A stretch of DNA of 7,297 bases from an uncultured Bacilli bacterium (lineage in GTDB: Bacteria > Bacillota_I > Bacilli_A > RF39 > UBA660), in NCBI GenBank assembly GCA_944329545.1, contig CALVIK010000044.1, positions 1 to 7,297 on the forward strand. Reading direction: 5' to 3'. Positions 1-7,263 of the stretch are shown one piece after another. Position numbers and translations under genes: made by a program. Under the pieces are notes generated by a model, which was given only the letters and a program-made list of their open reading frames with translations, did no database searches and was not told the origin of the DNA. The first letter of the stretch is position 1. Each line of letters starts with the position of its first letter.

Positions 1-657
1 GCAAGTCAAAAAAAATATGCTTATTATCATTTGCTTTCTGGTACTGATATGCCACTAACTAATCAAAAAACAGTTCATGATTTTTTTGATAAGAATAAAG
101 GAAAAGAATTTGTTTGTTTTGATAACCATCAAAATATTAGTGAAAGTGCCATAGAAAGGGTAAAATATTATCATTTATTTGTTAATTTAGCAAGAAGCAA
201 AAATAAGTTATTATGTAAGTTTTTCCAAGTATTTCATTTTCATAGTATTAAATTTCAAAAAAAATTAAAAATTAACCGGTTAAAAAAAGTGAATTATACT
301 TTTAGAAAAGGTGCTAATTGGGTAAGTGTTACCGATGAATTTGTAAAATATTTACTTTCTAAAGAAAAAGAAGTTAAAAAAATATTTAAATATAGCTATT
401 GTGCTGACGAATTATTTGTGCAAACAATTCTTTATAATAGTAAATTTTATAAAAATGTTTATAGTATAAAAAATGATGATTATTTAGGAATAAAAAGATA
501 TATTGACTGGAAAAGGGGAGAGCCTTATACCTTTACTATAGATGATTATGATTTGCTTATAAATAGTGATTGCTTTTGGGCTAGAAAATTTTCAAGTAAA
601 AAAGACAAAGAAATTATTAATAAGATATATGAAAAAGTGGTGAAAGATAGTGAGTAA
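1..657 (+). CDS. GT14 family (Core-2/I-branching type) glycosyltransferase, 5' partial
   Basis: The reading frame is open from base 1, so the true start is upstream; 218 residues are visible. Bacterial members of this family are thought to transfer a sugar, classically beta-1,6-GlcNAc, from a nucleotide donor to a growing glycan in the cytoplasm. The family signature LLSGTDMPL is at visible residues 11-19. Further family blocks are GANWVSVT (104-111), CADELFVQTIL (134-144), KRYIDW (165-170) and FWARKF (192-197). E137 of the DE pair matches the position of the catalytic glutamate in animal C2GnT. R195/K196 sit where basic residues stabilise the leaving diphosphate in these metal-independent enzymes (my mapping, not an alignment). 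The TTG at base 31 and the ATG at base 49 lie inside or after the LSG motif and are not starts. The stop overlaps the next gene by 8 bases. The family is secure; the sugar and linkage cannot be read from the sequence. Confidence 0.88.
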   Translation, partial: ASQKKYAYYHLLSGTDMPLTNQKTVHDFFDKNKGKEFVCFDNHQNISESAIERVKYYHLFVNLARSKNKLLCKFFQVFHFHSIKFQKKLKINRLKKVNYTFRKGANWVSVTDEFVKYLLSKEKEVKKIFKYSYCADELFVQTILYNSKFYKNVYSIKNDDYLGIKRYIDWKRGEPYTFTIDDYDLLINSDCFWARKFSSKKDKEIINKIYEKVVKDSE

Positions 658-1591
658 AGTTAGTATAATTGTTCCTGTTTATAATGCTGAAAAATATTTA
701 AAAAAATGTTTAGATAGTTTAATAAATCAAACTTTAAAAGACATTGAAATTATTTTAGTAAACGATGGCAGTACTGATAGTAGTAAGAATATTATAAATT
801 CATATTTAACTGATAAAAGAGTAAAGTTATTTAATAAAGAAAATGGCGGACAAGCTAGTGCTCGTAACTTAGGTTTAAAAAAAGCAACTGGTGATTATAT
901 CATGTTTATAGATAGTGATGATTATGTAGAATTAAATATGTGTGAAAAGATGTATGAAATAATTTGTAAAGGTTATAACATTGTTTGCTGTGATTATTTT
1001 ATAACTAATGGTCTTGACCAATATAAAAAAATATTAGGCGATAAAAATTCCCAGGAAATCGCCGTTAAAGATTATTTGTTTTGTGGGGCTGGTCCTTGCA
1101 ATAAAATGTATGAAACAAAATTTTTAAACAAAATTAACTTTTATTTTCCAGAGGGAATTATTTATGAAGACTTTGCGGTAATTCCTGGTCTTGCTAAAGA
1201 CGAACCAAAGGTGTATTATCTTAATAAAGCTTTTTTACATTATGTTCATCATGAAAATTCAACAATGAGAGATCAAAAATATAATCCAAAATATGAAAAC
1301 ATTTTTAAAGCTAGCCAAATACTATATGATAATTTAATTAATACGCCTTATAAAGATGAACTAGAGTATTTACTTGTTTATCATTTACTTTATTTGGGTT
1401 CGCTTAATTTTTATAGCTTTAATAAATATGAACAAATTGATAAAATAGCTGATTTTATGAAAGAAAGATTTCCTAAATGGCATAGAAATAAATATTTAAT
1501 AAAAAATAGTAAAAAAGAAAAATTGTTAATGAGGCTTTTTTATCATAAAAAGTATAAATTAATAAAATTAGGTCAAAAATTAAAGAGGTGA
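650..1591 (+). CDS. GT2 family glycosyltransferase (GT-A fold)
   Basis: A 313-residue cytoplasmic sugar transferase that probably adds one residue of the polysaccharide repeat unit from a nucleotide-sugar donor. The N-terminal GT-A domain is textbook: VSIIVPVYNAEKYL from residue 4, NDGSTD at 38-43 for nucleotide binding, NGGQASARNLG at 65-75, and the metal-binding DxD-type motif DSDD at 88-91. YEDF at 172-175 supplies the likely catalytic acidic residue, and HHENSTMR at 200-207 is the usual end of the catalytic domain. The C-terminal roughly 100 residues are variable, with a very basic tail. The start is the GTG at 650: an in-frame TGA at 641-643 blocks any earlier start, and the protein begins right at the first beta strand. 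It overlaps the preceding gene by 8 bases, which suggests translational coupling; only a weak GGTG lies upstream. The length suits EpsJ/CpsI-like enzymes. Donor and acceptor are unknown. Confidence 0.93.
   Translation: MSKVSIIVPVYNAEKYLKKCLDSLINQTLKDIEIILVNDGSTDSSKNIINSYLTDKRVKLFNKENGGQASARNLGLKKATGDYIMFIDSDDYVELNMCEKMYEIICKGYNIVCCDYFITNGLDQYKKILGDKNSQEIAVKDYLFCGAGPCNKMYETKFLNKINFYFPEGIIYEDFAVIPGLAKDEPKVYYLNKAFLHYVHHENSTMRDQKYNPKYENIFKASQILYDNLINTPYKDELEYLLVYHLLYLGSLNFYSFNKYEQIDKIADFMKERFPKWHRNKYLIKNSKKEKLLMRLFYHKKYKLIKLGQKLKR
1582..1591 (+). promoter_or_regulatory. Strong ribosome binding site for the wzy-like gene
   Basis: AAAGAGGTGA contains a near-ideal anti-16S match and lies five bases before the GTG at 1597. 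It overlaps the last codons and TGA stop of the GT2 gene, so ribosomes ending there can reinitiate at once. It supports the GTG start. Confidence 0.75.
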
Positions 1592-1596
1592 AATAA

Positions 1597-3093
1597 GTGA
1601 AGAGAGATAAAATAATCAAAATATTAATTACAATTTTATTAATACAACTACCATTTTTAGATATGCTTAGAACAACAGCTTTTAAAGATATTGAAATATT
1701 TGGTATCACTTTAATTGAGCTTGTTAACATTATGTTGATCGGTATAGCGTTAATTCTTACACTGACAAAAGTTAAATTAAAAGAAATACTAAAATTAGGA
1801 ATTTATTTAGCGGTAGCCGGACTTTATATTTATTTACATTATCAAAATATAATAAAATTTGATACTAACATTTTTCCGCAAGCTGATTTTAATTTAATTA
1901 CTGAAACTTTTTATATATTAAGAGTTTATGTACTACCACTTATGCTTTTATATGTTCTTTTGCATAATAAAGATATTTTTAATAAAGAATATTATTTTAA
2001 AATAATAAAATGGATTATTGGTATTATATCTTTTAGTATTATTGCTTTAAATATTATAAAACTTTCTTATATTTCTTATAATTCTACGCATAATCATATT
2101 TTATATAATATGTTTGATTATTTCTTATATCAAGGAGATTATAAGCAACTGGCATCGCGTGGTTTCTTTGATTCTGCCAATGAACTTTCCGCAATTTTAT
2201 TCATGCTTTTGCCAATTAATATTTATTTACTTTATAAAGAAGGTAAAAAGTTTAATATAGTTTTATATGTGGCACAGTTTTTAGCGATGGTTCTTTTAGG
2301 AACAAGAACGGCGGCCTTTGGTGCAGCTATTATAAGTGTTGTGGCTTTAGTTTGCTATGGCTTAGTTATTTTAATTAAAAAAGATAAAATTAACAAATGG
2401 TTTTTAACAACATTTAGTATTGCCGCTTTAGCATGCACAGCTTATATGTGCATCTCACCATTTATGATGGGAAGACTTAATGATGGTAATTATAGTTTTG
2501 CAGTTAAAGATCAACAAGCTTATACGGATTTAGAAGATGTCGATGAGAAAGATATTGATGCTTTGATAAACAAATATAAATATGAATATTTGATTAATGA
2601 GTATTTTCTTGAAATGTATCCAGTTAGTGGCGATAAAGAATTTTGGCTTGAATGTGCGAAAAGGGATAAAGCTTTAAATAACGATAGTAGAAAGATGAAA
2701 ACTGATATTTTAACTAGAATAGCCGAAAGAAACGATAATCCTAACGATAAAATATTCGGTTTAGGTTACACTCTTAATTTCATTGATTTAGAGCGTGATT
2801 ATTATTATCAATATTATTTATTTGGTATTGCTGGATTACTTTTATTTATTGGGCCATACTTCTATTTACTAATTAAAAATATTATAATAGCCTTAATGAA
2901 TTTTAAAAAGAATGTATCACTTAAGACTGCCTGTTGTTTTATGAGCCCAATGCTTGGTATGCTTATTGCTTATTATTCAGGTCATGTCTTTGGCTGGGTC
3001 AGCCCAATGATGTATTTGGTAATGTTCTTTGGCCTTCTTACTTATGTCGTTTACGAAAATGTTAAAGGAAAGGAAGATAAAAATGAAAAATAA
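1597..3093 (+). CDS. O-antigen ligase/polymerase family membrane protein (Wzy/WaaL-like)
   Basis: A 498-residue polytopic membrane protein, probably the polymerase, or less likely a ligase, that joins lipid-linked repeat units on the outer face of the membrane. About eleven to twelve hydrophobic segments are visible, around residues 6-25, 38-57, 66-82, 104-122, 136-156, 194-213, 221-236, 240-260, 269-288, 405-430, 445-461 and 466-486. A large polar loop at about 290-404 should be extracytoplasmic, as in Wzy_C/O-antigen ligase proteins. Family marks are RGFFDSANELSAI (188-200), LGTRTAAFGA (234-243, conserved Arg 237) and KIFGLGYT (385-392). They also include LERDYYYQYYLFGIAG (398-413), which lies where many relatives have an HN...G signature. 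The GTG start at 1597 is fixed by a TAA just before it and a strong GAGGTGA five bases upstream. It is 5 bases from the GT2 gene and overlaps the next gene by 11 bases. Polymerase versus ligase cannot be decided from the sequence. Confidence 0.85.
   Translation: MKRDKIIKILITILLIQLPFLDMLRTTAFKDIEIFGITLIELVNIMLIGIALILTLTKVKLKEILKLGIYLAVAGLYIYLHYQNIIKFDTNIFPQADFNLITETFYILRVYVLPLMLLYVLLHNKDIFNKEYYFKIIKWIIGIISFSIIALNIIKLSYISYNSTHNHILYNMFDYFLYQGDYKQLASRGFFDSANELSAILFMLLPINIYLLYKEGKKFNIVLYVAQFLAMVLLGTRTAAFGAAIISVVALVCYGLVILIKKDKINKWFLTTFSIAALACTAYMCISPFMMGRLNDGNYSFAVKDQQAYTDLEDVDEKDIDALINKYKYEYLINEYFLEMYPVSGDKEFWLECAKRDKALNNDSRKMKTDILTRIAERNDNPNDKIFGLGYTLNFIDLERDYYYQYYLFGIAGLLLFIGPYFYLLIKNIIIALMNFKKNVSLKTACCFMSPMLGMLIAYYSGHVFGWVSPMMYLVMFFGLLTYVVYENVKGKEDKNEK
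3067..3076 (+). promoter_or_regulatory. Ribosome binding site deciding the GtrII-like start
   Basis: GGAAAGGAAG sits 6 bases before ATG 3083, inside the 3' end of the wzy-like gene. No comparable site precedes the in-frame TTG at 3029, so the shorter protein, which begins directly with its first membrane helix, is preferred. Confidence 0.65.
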
Positions 3094-4561
3094 AATTTTA
3101 TTATTTATTATTATATTTAGTGTGGCTAATATTTTTACTTTTCCGGCATTTACCGTAACACATAATCTTGATAGTTATTGTACTGTTTATAATGGTTATA
3201 GTGATACGGCTCTTTGGTTTAGCCAAAATGGTCGCCTTATTACTGCCTTATTTTATCTTTTATTTAATTTTATTAATTTACCAATGGACTCACTTAGTTT
3301 TGTTTCAGCTTTTATGGCTAATATCTTTTTAGCATTAGCTGTTATGATAGTTTATAATGTGATTAAAACAAACATTAAACCGCAAAATTTCTTTTGGCAA
3401 GCTTTACTTTTAATAAGTAGTTTCTTACTTTTCTATAATCCACTTGCCATTGAATTATATATGGTTGATGAAACTTTTGTTATTGCTCTTGGTATTTTAT
3501 TTGTAACAATAGCTGCAAGTCATATAAATAAATTAGGTCTTAAAAATATATTGTTAGCTTTCTTATTTACTATTTTAGGCATTATTTGTTATCAAGGAAT
3601 ATTATGTTATTTATTTATATTAGTTATTTTATTTGCGAGTACCAATATTGTTAACAACGATAAAAAAGATATTCTGGTTTTCTTTAAAAAAATAGGTGTT
3701 TCTTTACTTGCTTATTTACTTTCTTTTGCGGTCATGTATTTAATTTTACAAATAGTTTTAATGGTAACTGGGGAAGTAACGACTAAACTGGGCCATATTG
3801 ATTTAATAGCTAATATAGAATATATTTTTACAAGTTTAATTCCAGATGTTTTCTTAAATTTCTTTGGATTTATCAATAAAAATATATATTTAATACTTTG
3901 CCTTATTGTTTTAGCGTTTGTTATATTTGGCGTTATTAAAAACGATGGTAAAAAAATTAATATTATGATCATCCTTCTTTTATTAACTGCCGCATTACTA
4001 GCGCCTTTTATTCCAAATATTGTTATGAATACTGAGCAAAATTATACAGCAGCTAGAATGACCCTTACACTTATGGCAATTCCAAGTATATTAATGATTT
4101 TTCTAGTGATTCGTTTAAATTTCGATTATAAATATTTTGTTTATGGGTTATTAGTAGTGATGCTAATTGTATTTGCGTTATTTGCTAGACAGTTTATTGC
4201 AAATACTAAAATTGATTTAAAAAGATATAAAAATGATGTTGCTTATTTAAATCAAATTTATTCAGTTTTAGATAGTTATCAAGAAGAAAATGATGTAAAA
4301 ATCAAAACGGTTTACTATGCTAAAGATACTGATGTCGCTTATTATTATCATACAGGCTATCCTAATGGTGCCAATATTAGAGTTCCGGCAGTTGACTGGG
4401 CGATGGAATGTGCTTTTAATGTTTATAGTAACAATAAATATGAATATAAACCAATGAGTAAGAAAAAATATAATGAATATTTTAAAGATAAGAATTATGA
4501 TGAATTTGATGAAGAAAGTATTGTCTTTGACAACAATAAAGCATATATTCTTTTATATTAG
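3083..4561 (+). CDS. GtrII-like (Glucos_trans_II) GT-C membrane glycosyltransferase
   Basis: A 492-residue polytopic membrane protein resembling the GtrII glucosyltransferase family, which moves glucose from a polyprenyl-phosphate carrier to a glycan outside the membrane. After TM1 (about 4-22) comes an external acidic stretch with D30, D41 and W45, then QNGRLIT (48-54), the typical NGR block of this family. ELYMVDE (124-130) and CYQG (169-172) follow, the latter another family hallmark. Roughly ten more TM segments run to about residue 371. The last 120 residues are hydrophilic and tyrosine-rich and should be external. The start is set at ATG 3083, preceded by GGAAAGGAAG and directly followed by a proper membrane-anchor sequence; an upstream in-frame TTG at 3029 would add 18 residues from within the previous gene. 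It overlaps the wzy-like gene by 11 bases. No GtrA flippase or GtrB donor synthase is in the window. Glucose specificity is not proven. Confidence 0.75.
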   Translation: MKNKILLFIIIFSVANIFTFPAFTVTHNLDSYCTVYNGYSDTALWFSQNGRLITALFYLLFNFINLPMDSLSFVSAFMANIFLALAVMIVYNVIKTNIKPQNFFWQALLLISSFLLFYNPLAIELYMVDETFVIALGILFVTIAASHINKLGLKNILLAFLFTILGIICYQGILCYLFILVILFASTNIVNNDKKDILVFFKKIGVSLLAYLLSFAVMYLILQIVLMVTGEVTTKLGHIDLIANIEYIFTSLIPDVFLNFFGFINKNIYLILCLIVLAFVIFGVIKNDGKKINIMIILLLLTAALLAPFIPNIVMNTEQNYTAARMTLTLMAIPSILMIFLVIRLNFDYKYFVYGLLVVMLIVFALFARQFIANTKIDLKRYKNDVAYLNQIYSVLDSYQEENDVKIKTVYYAKDTDVAYYYHTGYPNGANIRVPAVDWAMECAFNVYSNNKYEYKPMSKKKYNEYFKDKNYDEFDEESIVFDNNKAYILLY

Positions 4562-4568
4562 AAGGAGA
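4560..4568 (+). promoter_or_regulatory. Strong ribosome binding site for the DUF6056-like gene
   Basis: AGAAGGAGA is the best Shine-Dalgarno match in the window. It overlaps the TAG stop of the GtrII-like gene and lies 4 bases from ATG 4573 or 7 bases from ATG 4576, making the second ATG a serious candidate for the real start. Confidence 0.75.
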
Positions 4569-4572
4569 TTTT

Positions 4573-6009
4573 ATGATGCAAAAACTTAAATCTAATTATA
4601 TTTATATTATTTTAATGTTTCTTATAACTATACCAGTTTTTGTAATAGCTTTTTATGCTTTTCCTAATTTTGATGATTATGCGTATTCCATTGATACTTA
4701 TCATGTTGTTTTAAATGGTGGTAATATGTTTGATTTAATGGTAGCAGCTTTTAATACATCGATGGAATTTATGCAAACATGGCAAGGGCTTTATACATCA
4801 GCTTTTCTTCTCGCCTTACAACCAGGTATTTTTGGAGAACAATTTTACTTTATTACAGTGATAGTTATAGTTGCAAGTTTATTTATAGGCATATATTTAT
4901 TAATAAAATCAGTTAATAAATATATATTTAAAAACCGAAACAACCATATTTTTCTTACAATTCTAGTTTTGTTTTTCTTAATTCAAACTATGCCAGACCC
5001 ATATGAGGCATTTTATTGGTATAATGGAGCTGTTAACTATTTGTTTTTTCTAGGCTTGTTATTTGTTATATGGGCAGAATATATCAGTTTATATAATAAC
5101 CAAAAAGAAAATGTGTTTAGATTAATATTATTAAGCGTTTTAATGTTCTTATTATCTGGTGGTAATCATATCACAGCTTTTGCAGGACTTTTTGTAGGCT
5201 TTATAGTAGTAATAGTTAGTTTTATTAAGAAAAAGAAAAGATTACTTATTATTCCATTTATAATTGGTTTAATTGGATTTGTTTATAATATTACATCACC
5301 TGGAACGGCCATTAGAGCGGGCGCACTTGGTATGGAAGCAGATTTTGTGGGAACAATTATTGAAACATTTAGAAAATCATTTGGTTTTTTGAGTGATTTT
5401 ACGAGTTTCTCATTAATTTTATTTATTATTTTAATGTTATGTTGTCTATATCCAAGTATTAGAGAATGGAAAATAGTTATTAGCAAGAAAATGTTAGTAA
5501 TTCCACTTCTATCTTATATTCTTTTATGTGGCATGTATAGCATTGTTTATTTTGCTACTGGTAGTTTTGGTGCGGGTAGAGTATACAACACTATTTATGT
5601 TATTTATGTTATTTTATTACTTATTAATATGGTGTTACTACTTAAATATTTATTAAATAAAAAAATAATTAATTTGGGTAAAATTAATAGTAAATTAAAA
5701 TTTGTTTTTCCTATCATAGTTATTGTTTTTGTAGGCTTTTTTGGAAATAATGTATATTACAATAGTACAACTTATGAAGCGATTAGGGAACTTACAAGCG
5801 GAGAGGCTAAAACTTTTAAAGTTGAACAACAATCGAGGTTTGATAAATATACTAATAAAAAAATCGATGAAGTAATTGTAAAACCATTAACCGCCAAACC
5901 ATATTTATTATTTGGCACTGAAGCTTGCATTATTACCGAAGATAATAATTGTAGTAATAATGCTGTTAATGATTATTTTGATAAAAAAGTCATTGGTAGA
6001 AAAGAGTGA
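4573..6009 (+). CDS. DUF6056-like polytopic membrane protein, putative GT-C glycosyltransferase
   Basis: A 478-residue membrane protein that looks like the DUF6056 family (recalled, not searched), found in surface-glycan loci and lacking an assigned reaction. TM1 (about 9-29) is followed by PNFDDYAYS (31-39); a paired aspartate in the first external loop is the usual catalytic feature of GT-C enzymes. Then come TWQGLYTSAFLLALQP (69-84), EAFYWYNGAVNYL (145-157), GGNHITA (196-202), SPGTAIR (242-248) and GAGRVYN (333-339). About ten further TM segments end near 391. An external tail of about 87 residues ends in NDYFDKKVIG (466-475). The function, external sugar transfer from a lipid-phosphate donor, is inferred from topology and context. 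ATG 4573 or ATG 4576 could be used: AGAAGGAGA at 4560-4568 lies 4 or 7 bases upstream, and the second spacing is closer to optimal. It starts 11 bases after the GtrII-like gene, matching it in size and layout. Confidence 0.72.
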   Translation: MMQKLKSNYIYIILMFLITIPVFVIAFYAFPNFDDYAYSIDTYHVVLNGGNMFDLMVAAFNTSMEFMQTWQGLYTSAFLLALQPGIFGEQFYFITVIVIVASLFIGIYLLIKSVNKYIFKNRNNHIFLTILVLFFLIQTMPDPYEAFYWYNGAVNYLFFLGLLFVIWAEYISLYNNQKENVFRLILLSVLMFLLSGGNHITAFAGLFVGFIVVIVSFIKKKKRLLIIPFIIGLIGFVYNITSPGTAIRAGALGMEADFVGTIIETFRKSFGFLSDFTSFSLILFIILMLCCLYPSIREWKIVISKKMLVIPLLSYILLCGMYSIVYFATGSFGAGRVYNTIYVIYVILLLINMVLLLKYLLNKKIINLGKINSKLKFVFPIIVIVFVGFFGNNVYYNSTTYEAIRELTSGEAKTFKVEQQSRFDKYTNKKIDEVIVKPLTAKPYLLFGTEACIITEDNNCSNNAVNDYFDKKVIGRKE

Positions 6010-6014
6010 TGTAA

Positions 6015-6482
6015 ATGAAAAAAGTAATGTTTATTTCAAGTACCGGGGGACATTTAAATGAACTAATGCAGTTAAAACCTTTATTTGAAAATTATGATTA
6101 TTGTTTGGTTACAGAAAAAACAAAATCAAATATTAGTTTAAAAAACAAATTTCCTAAAGTGTCTTTCTTAGTGTATGGAACAAAAGATCATTTGTTTTCA
6201 TATCTCTTTAAATTTACTTATAATTGCTTTAAAAGTTTAGTTTTATTCATAAAATATCGGCCAAAATATATTGTTACTACTGGAACTCATACAGCAGTTC
6301 CCATGTGTTATATTGGCAAGTTGTTTAGAAGTAAAATAATTTTTATTGAAACTTTTGCTAATAGTGAAACGAAAACTTTGGCCGGAAAACTAGTTTATCC
6401 TATTGCTGATAAATTTATAGTACAGTGGGAAAGTATGTTAAAACTTTACCCTAAAGCAGAGTGCTGGGGGTGGATATATTGA
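6015..6482 (+). CDS. Alg14/PssD-like glycosyltransferase subunit (membrane-anchoring, acceptor-binding)
   Basis: A 155-residue protein of the Alg14 family (PssD, EpsE, CpsF type). It forms the N-terminal half of a two-part GT-B enzyme, docks the partner at the membrane and binds the lipid-linked acceptor. The glycine-rich start motif ISSTGGHLNEL is at residues 7-17, TTGTHTAVP at 88-96 and IETFANSET at 111-119; KFIVQWESM (133-141) leads into the usual C-terminal end. There is no N-terminal TM helix as in yeast Alg14. Instead a hydrophobic or amphipathic stretch at about 59-79 may insert in the inner leaflet, as expected for bacterial members. ATG 6015 is certain because TAA lies directly before it in frame; GAGTGAT upstream is a moderate ribosome site. 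The last codons, Trp-Gly-Trp-Ile-Tyr, also carry the ribosome site of the next gene, whose TTG start overlaps the TGA stop. Streptococcal and rhizobial counterparts add galactose or glucuronate; the sugar here is unknown. Confidence 0.92.
   Translation: MKKVMFISSTGGHLNELMQLKPLFENYDYCLVTEKTKSNISLKNKFPKVSFLVYGTKDHLFSYLFKFTYNCFKSLVLFIKYRPKYIVTTGTHTAVPMCYIGKLFRSKIIFIETFANSETKTLAGKLVYPIADKFIVQWESMLKLYPKAECWGWIY
6466..6473 (+). promoter_or_regulatory. Ribosome binding site embedded in the alg14-like coding end
   Basis: GGGGGTGG, in an otherwise AT-rich region, is followed by five bases and the TTG at 6479. It simultaneously encodes Trp-Gly-Trp of the alg14-like protein. It supports the TTG start and stop/start coupling of the two subunits. 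Confidence 0.65.
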
Positions 6483-6958
6483 TTTTTGTTACTTTAGGAA
6501 CGCAAGATAAAAGTTTTGTAAGATTACTTAATGCTATACAAAAACAAATAGATAATGGTAATATTAAAGAAAAAGTAATCGTTCAAGGCGGACATACTAA
6601 ATTTACAAGTAAAGATATGGAAGTTTATGATTTGTTATCTCCTGATGAGTTTAATAAATATATAGATGAATGTAGTTTATTAATTACCCATGGCGGTGTT
6701 GGATCAATAAATGATGGTCTTAAACATGGTAAAAAAATAATAGCCGCACCAAGACTTGAAAAATATAAAGAACACACAAACGATCATCAACTACAAATTA
6801 TAAAAACATTTAGTAAACAAGGTTATATTTTACCTTTATATGATTTTGATAAATTAGATGAAGTTTTAAAAGAAGAAAAAAAGTTTAGACCAAAAAAATT
6901 TAAAAGTAATGCAGTAAACTTTATTAATCAATTAAAAGATTATATTGATAATAACTAG
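6479..6958 (+). CDS. Alg13/PssE-like glycosyltransferase subunit (donor-binding, GT28 C-terminal type)
   Basis: A 159-residue cytoplasmic protein of the Alg13 family (PssE, EpsF, CpsG type), the catalytic nucleotide-sugar-binding half that works only with its Alg14-like partner. It opens with IFVTLGTQDKSFVRLL (residues 2-17), the standard beginning of this family. THGGVGS at 70-76 is the diphosphate-binding loop of GT28 C-terminal domains, and PRLEKYKEHTNDHQ at 91-104 is the usual donor-site segment. I place the start at TTG 6479 instead of the in-frame GTG 6461: family members begin exactly here, GGGGGTGG lies 5 bases upstream, and TTGA gives a 4-base stop/start overlap with the alg14-like gene. 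Such overlap suggests coupled translation and equal amounts of the two subunits. Length is normal for the family. The stop is 14 bases before the acyltransferase gene. Confidence 0.92.
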   Translation: MIFVTLGTQDKSFVRLLNAIQKQIDNGNIKEKVIVQGGHTKFTSKDMEVYDLLSPDEFNKYIDECSLLITHGGVGSINDGLKHGKKIIAAPRLEKYKEHTNDHQLQIIKTFSKQGYILPLYDFDKLDEVLKEEKKFRPKKFKSNAVNFINQLKDYIDNN

Positions 6959-6964
6959 GAAGAG
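6957..6964 (+). promoter_or_regulatory. Ribosome binding site for the acyltransferase gene
   Basis: AGGAAGAG starts within the TAG stop of the alg13-like gene and lies 8 bases before ATG 6973. It supports this start and shows the gene was built as part of the same operon. Confidence 0.6.
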
Positions 6965-6972
6965 TTGGTAGT

Positions 6973-7263
6973 ATGCAAACAAAAACAACGAGAATATCAT
7001 TTTATGATAACTTAAAATTTATTTTAATTCTTTTAGTTGTTGTCGGTCATGTAATTGGTTGTCAGCTTGATATAAATTATATGAATGGAATATATTTATT
7101 TATATACATTTTTCATATGCCGCTTTTTATTTTTATAACTGGATTTTTAGCAAAAAAGTTAGAAGATAAAAATGGTAATTTTAGGCTTTATAAAGTTATT
7201 AATTATATTTTACTTTATTTAATTTTTAAAATTTCCTTATTTTTAGTATGGTTTTTGCATTAA
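6973..7263 (+). CDS. Acyltransferase-3 family O-acyltransferase, N-terminal part, frame broken or truncated
   Basis: Only 96 residues are read before a TAA at 7261-7263, whereas acyltransferase-3 (OafA/WecH-like) membrane proteins usually have 330-400. The visible part is typical. RISFYDNLKFILILLVVVGHVI (residues 7-28, given here as the first TM block) includes GH at 25-26, whose His26 is the family's conserved catalytic histidine. YIFHMPLFIFITGFLAKK (45-62) is the second block, and further hydrophobic sequence follows at 76-94. Such enzymes O-acetylate sugars at the membrane, fitting a final decoration step of this glycan. ATG 6973 follows AGGAAGAG at good spacing. The coding signal appears to continue in another frame after about 7250, so the ORF end is probably the product of a one-base loss, real or a sequencing error, and not a genuine short protein. 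The rest of the gene lies outside the window. Confidence 0.8.
   Translation: MQTKTTRISFYDNLKFILILLVVVGHVIGCQLDINYMNGIYLFIYIFHMPLFIFITGFLAKKLEDKNGNFRLYKVINYILLYLIFKISLFLVWFLH

Noticed and set aside
31..57. TTG 31 or ATG 49 as the start of the first gene
   Set aside because: The frame is open to base 1, and the residues before TTG 31 (KKYAYYH) plus the LSGTDMPL block are internal parts of the GT14 family, so the gene is 5' truncated by the window edge.
1473..1730. Minus-strand open frame of 85 codons
   Set aside because: It straddles two well-supported + strand genes, has no family resemblance, and its hydrophobic composition is what AT-rich antisense sequence gives.
3712..3972. Minus-strand open frame of 86 codons
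   Set aside because: It lies wholly inside the GtrII-like gene, with no independent ribosome site or recognisable product.
5283..5486. Minus-strand open frame of 67 codons
   Set aside because: It is contained within the DUF6056-like gene and has no motif; treated as a shadow.
1597..6009. One of the three polytopic proteins being a Wzx flippase
   Set aside because: None shows the MATE/PST-type repeated 12-14 helix pattern. Each has a large external loop or tail and motifs of ligase, GtrII or DUF6056 families.
6959..6972. Terminator or promoter between the alg13-like and acyltransferase genes
   Set aside because: The gap is only 14 bases, holds a ribosome site and has no hairpin; no other junction leaves more room.
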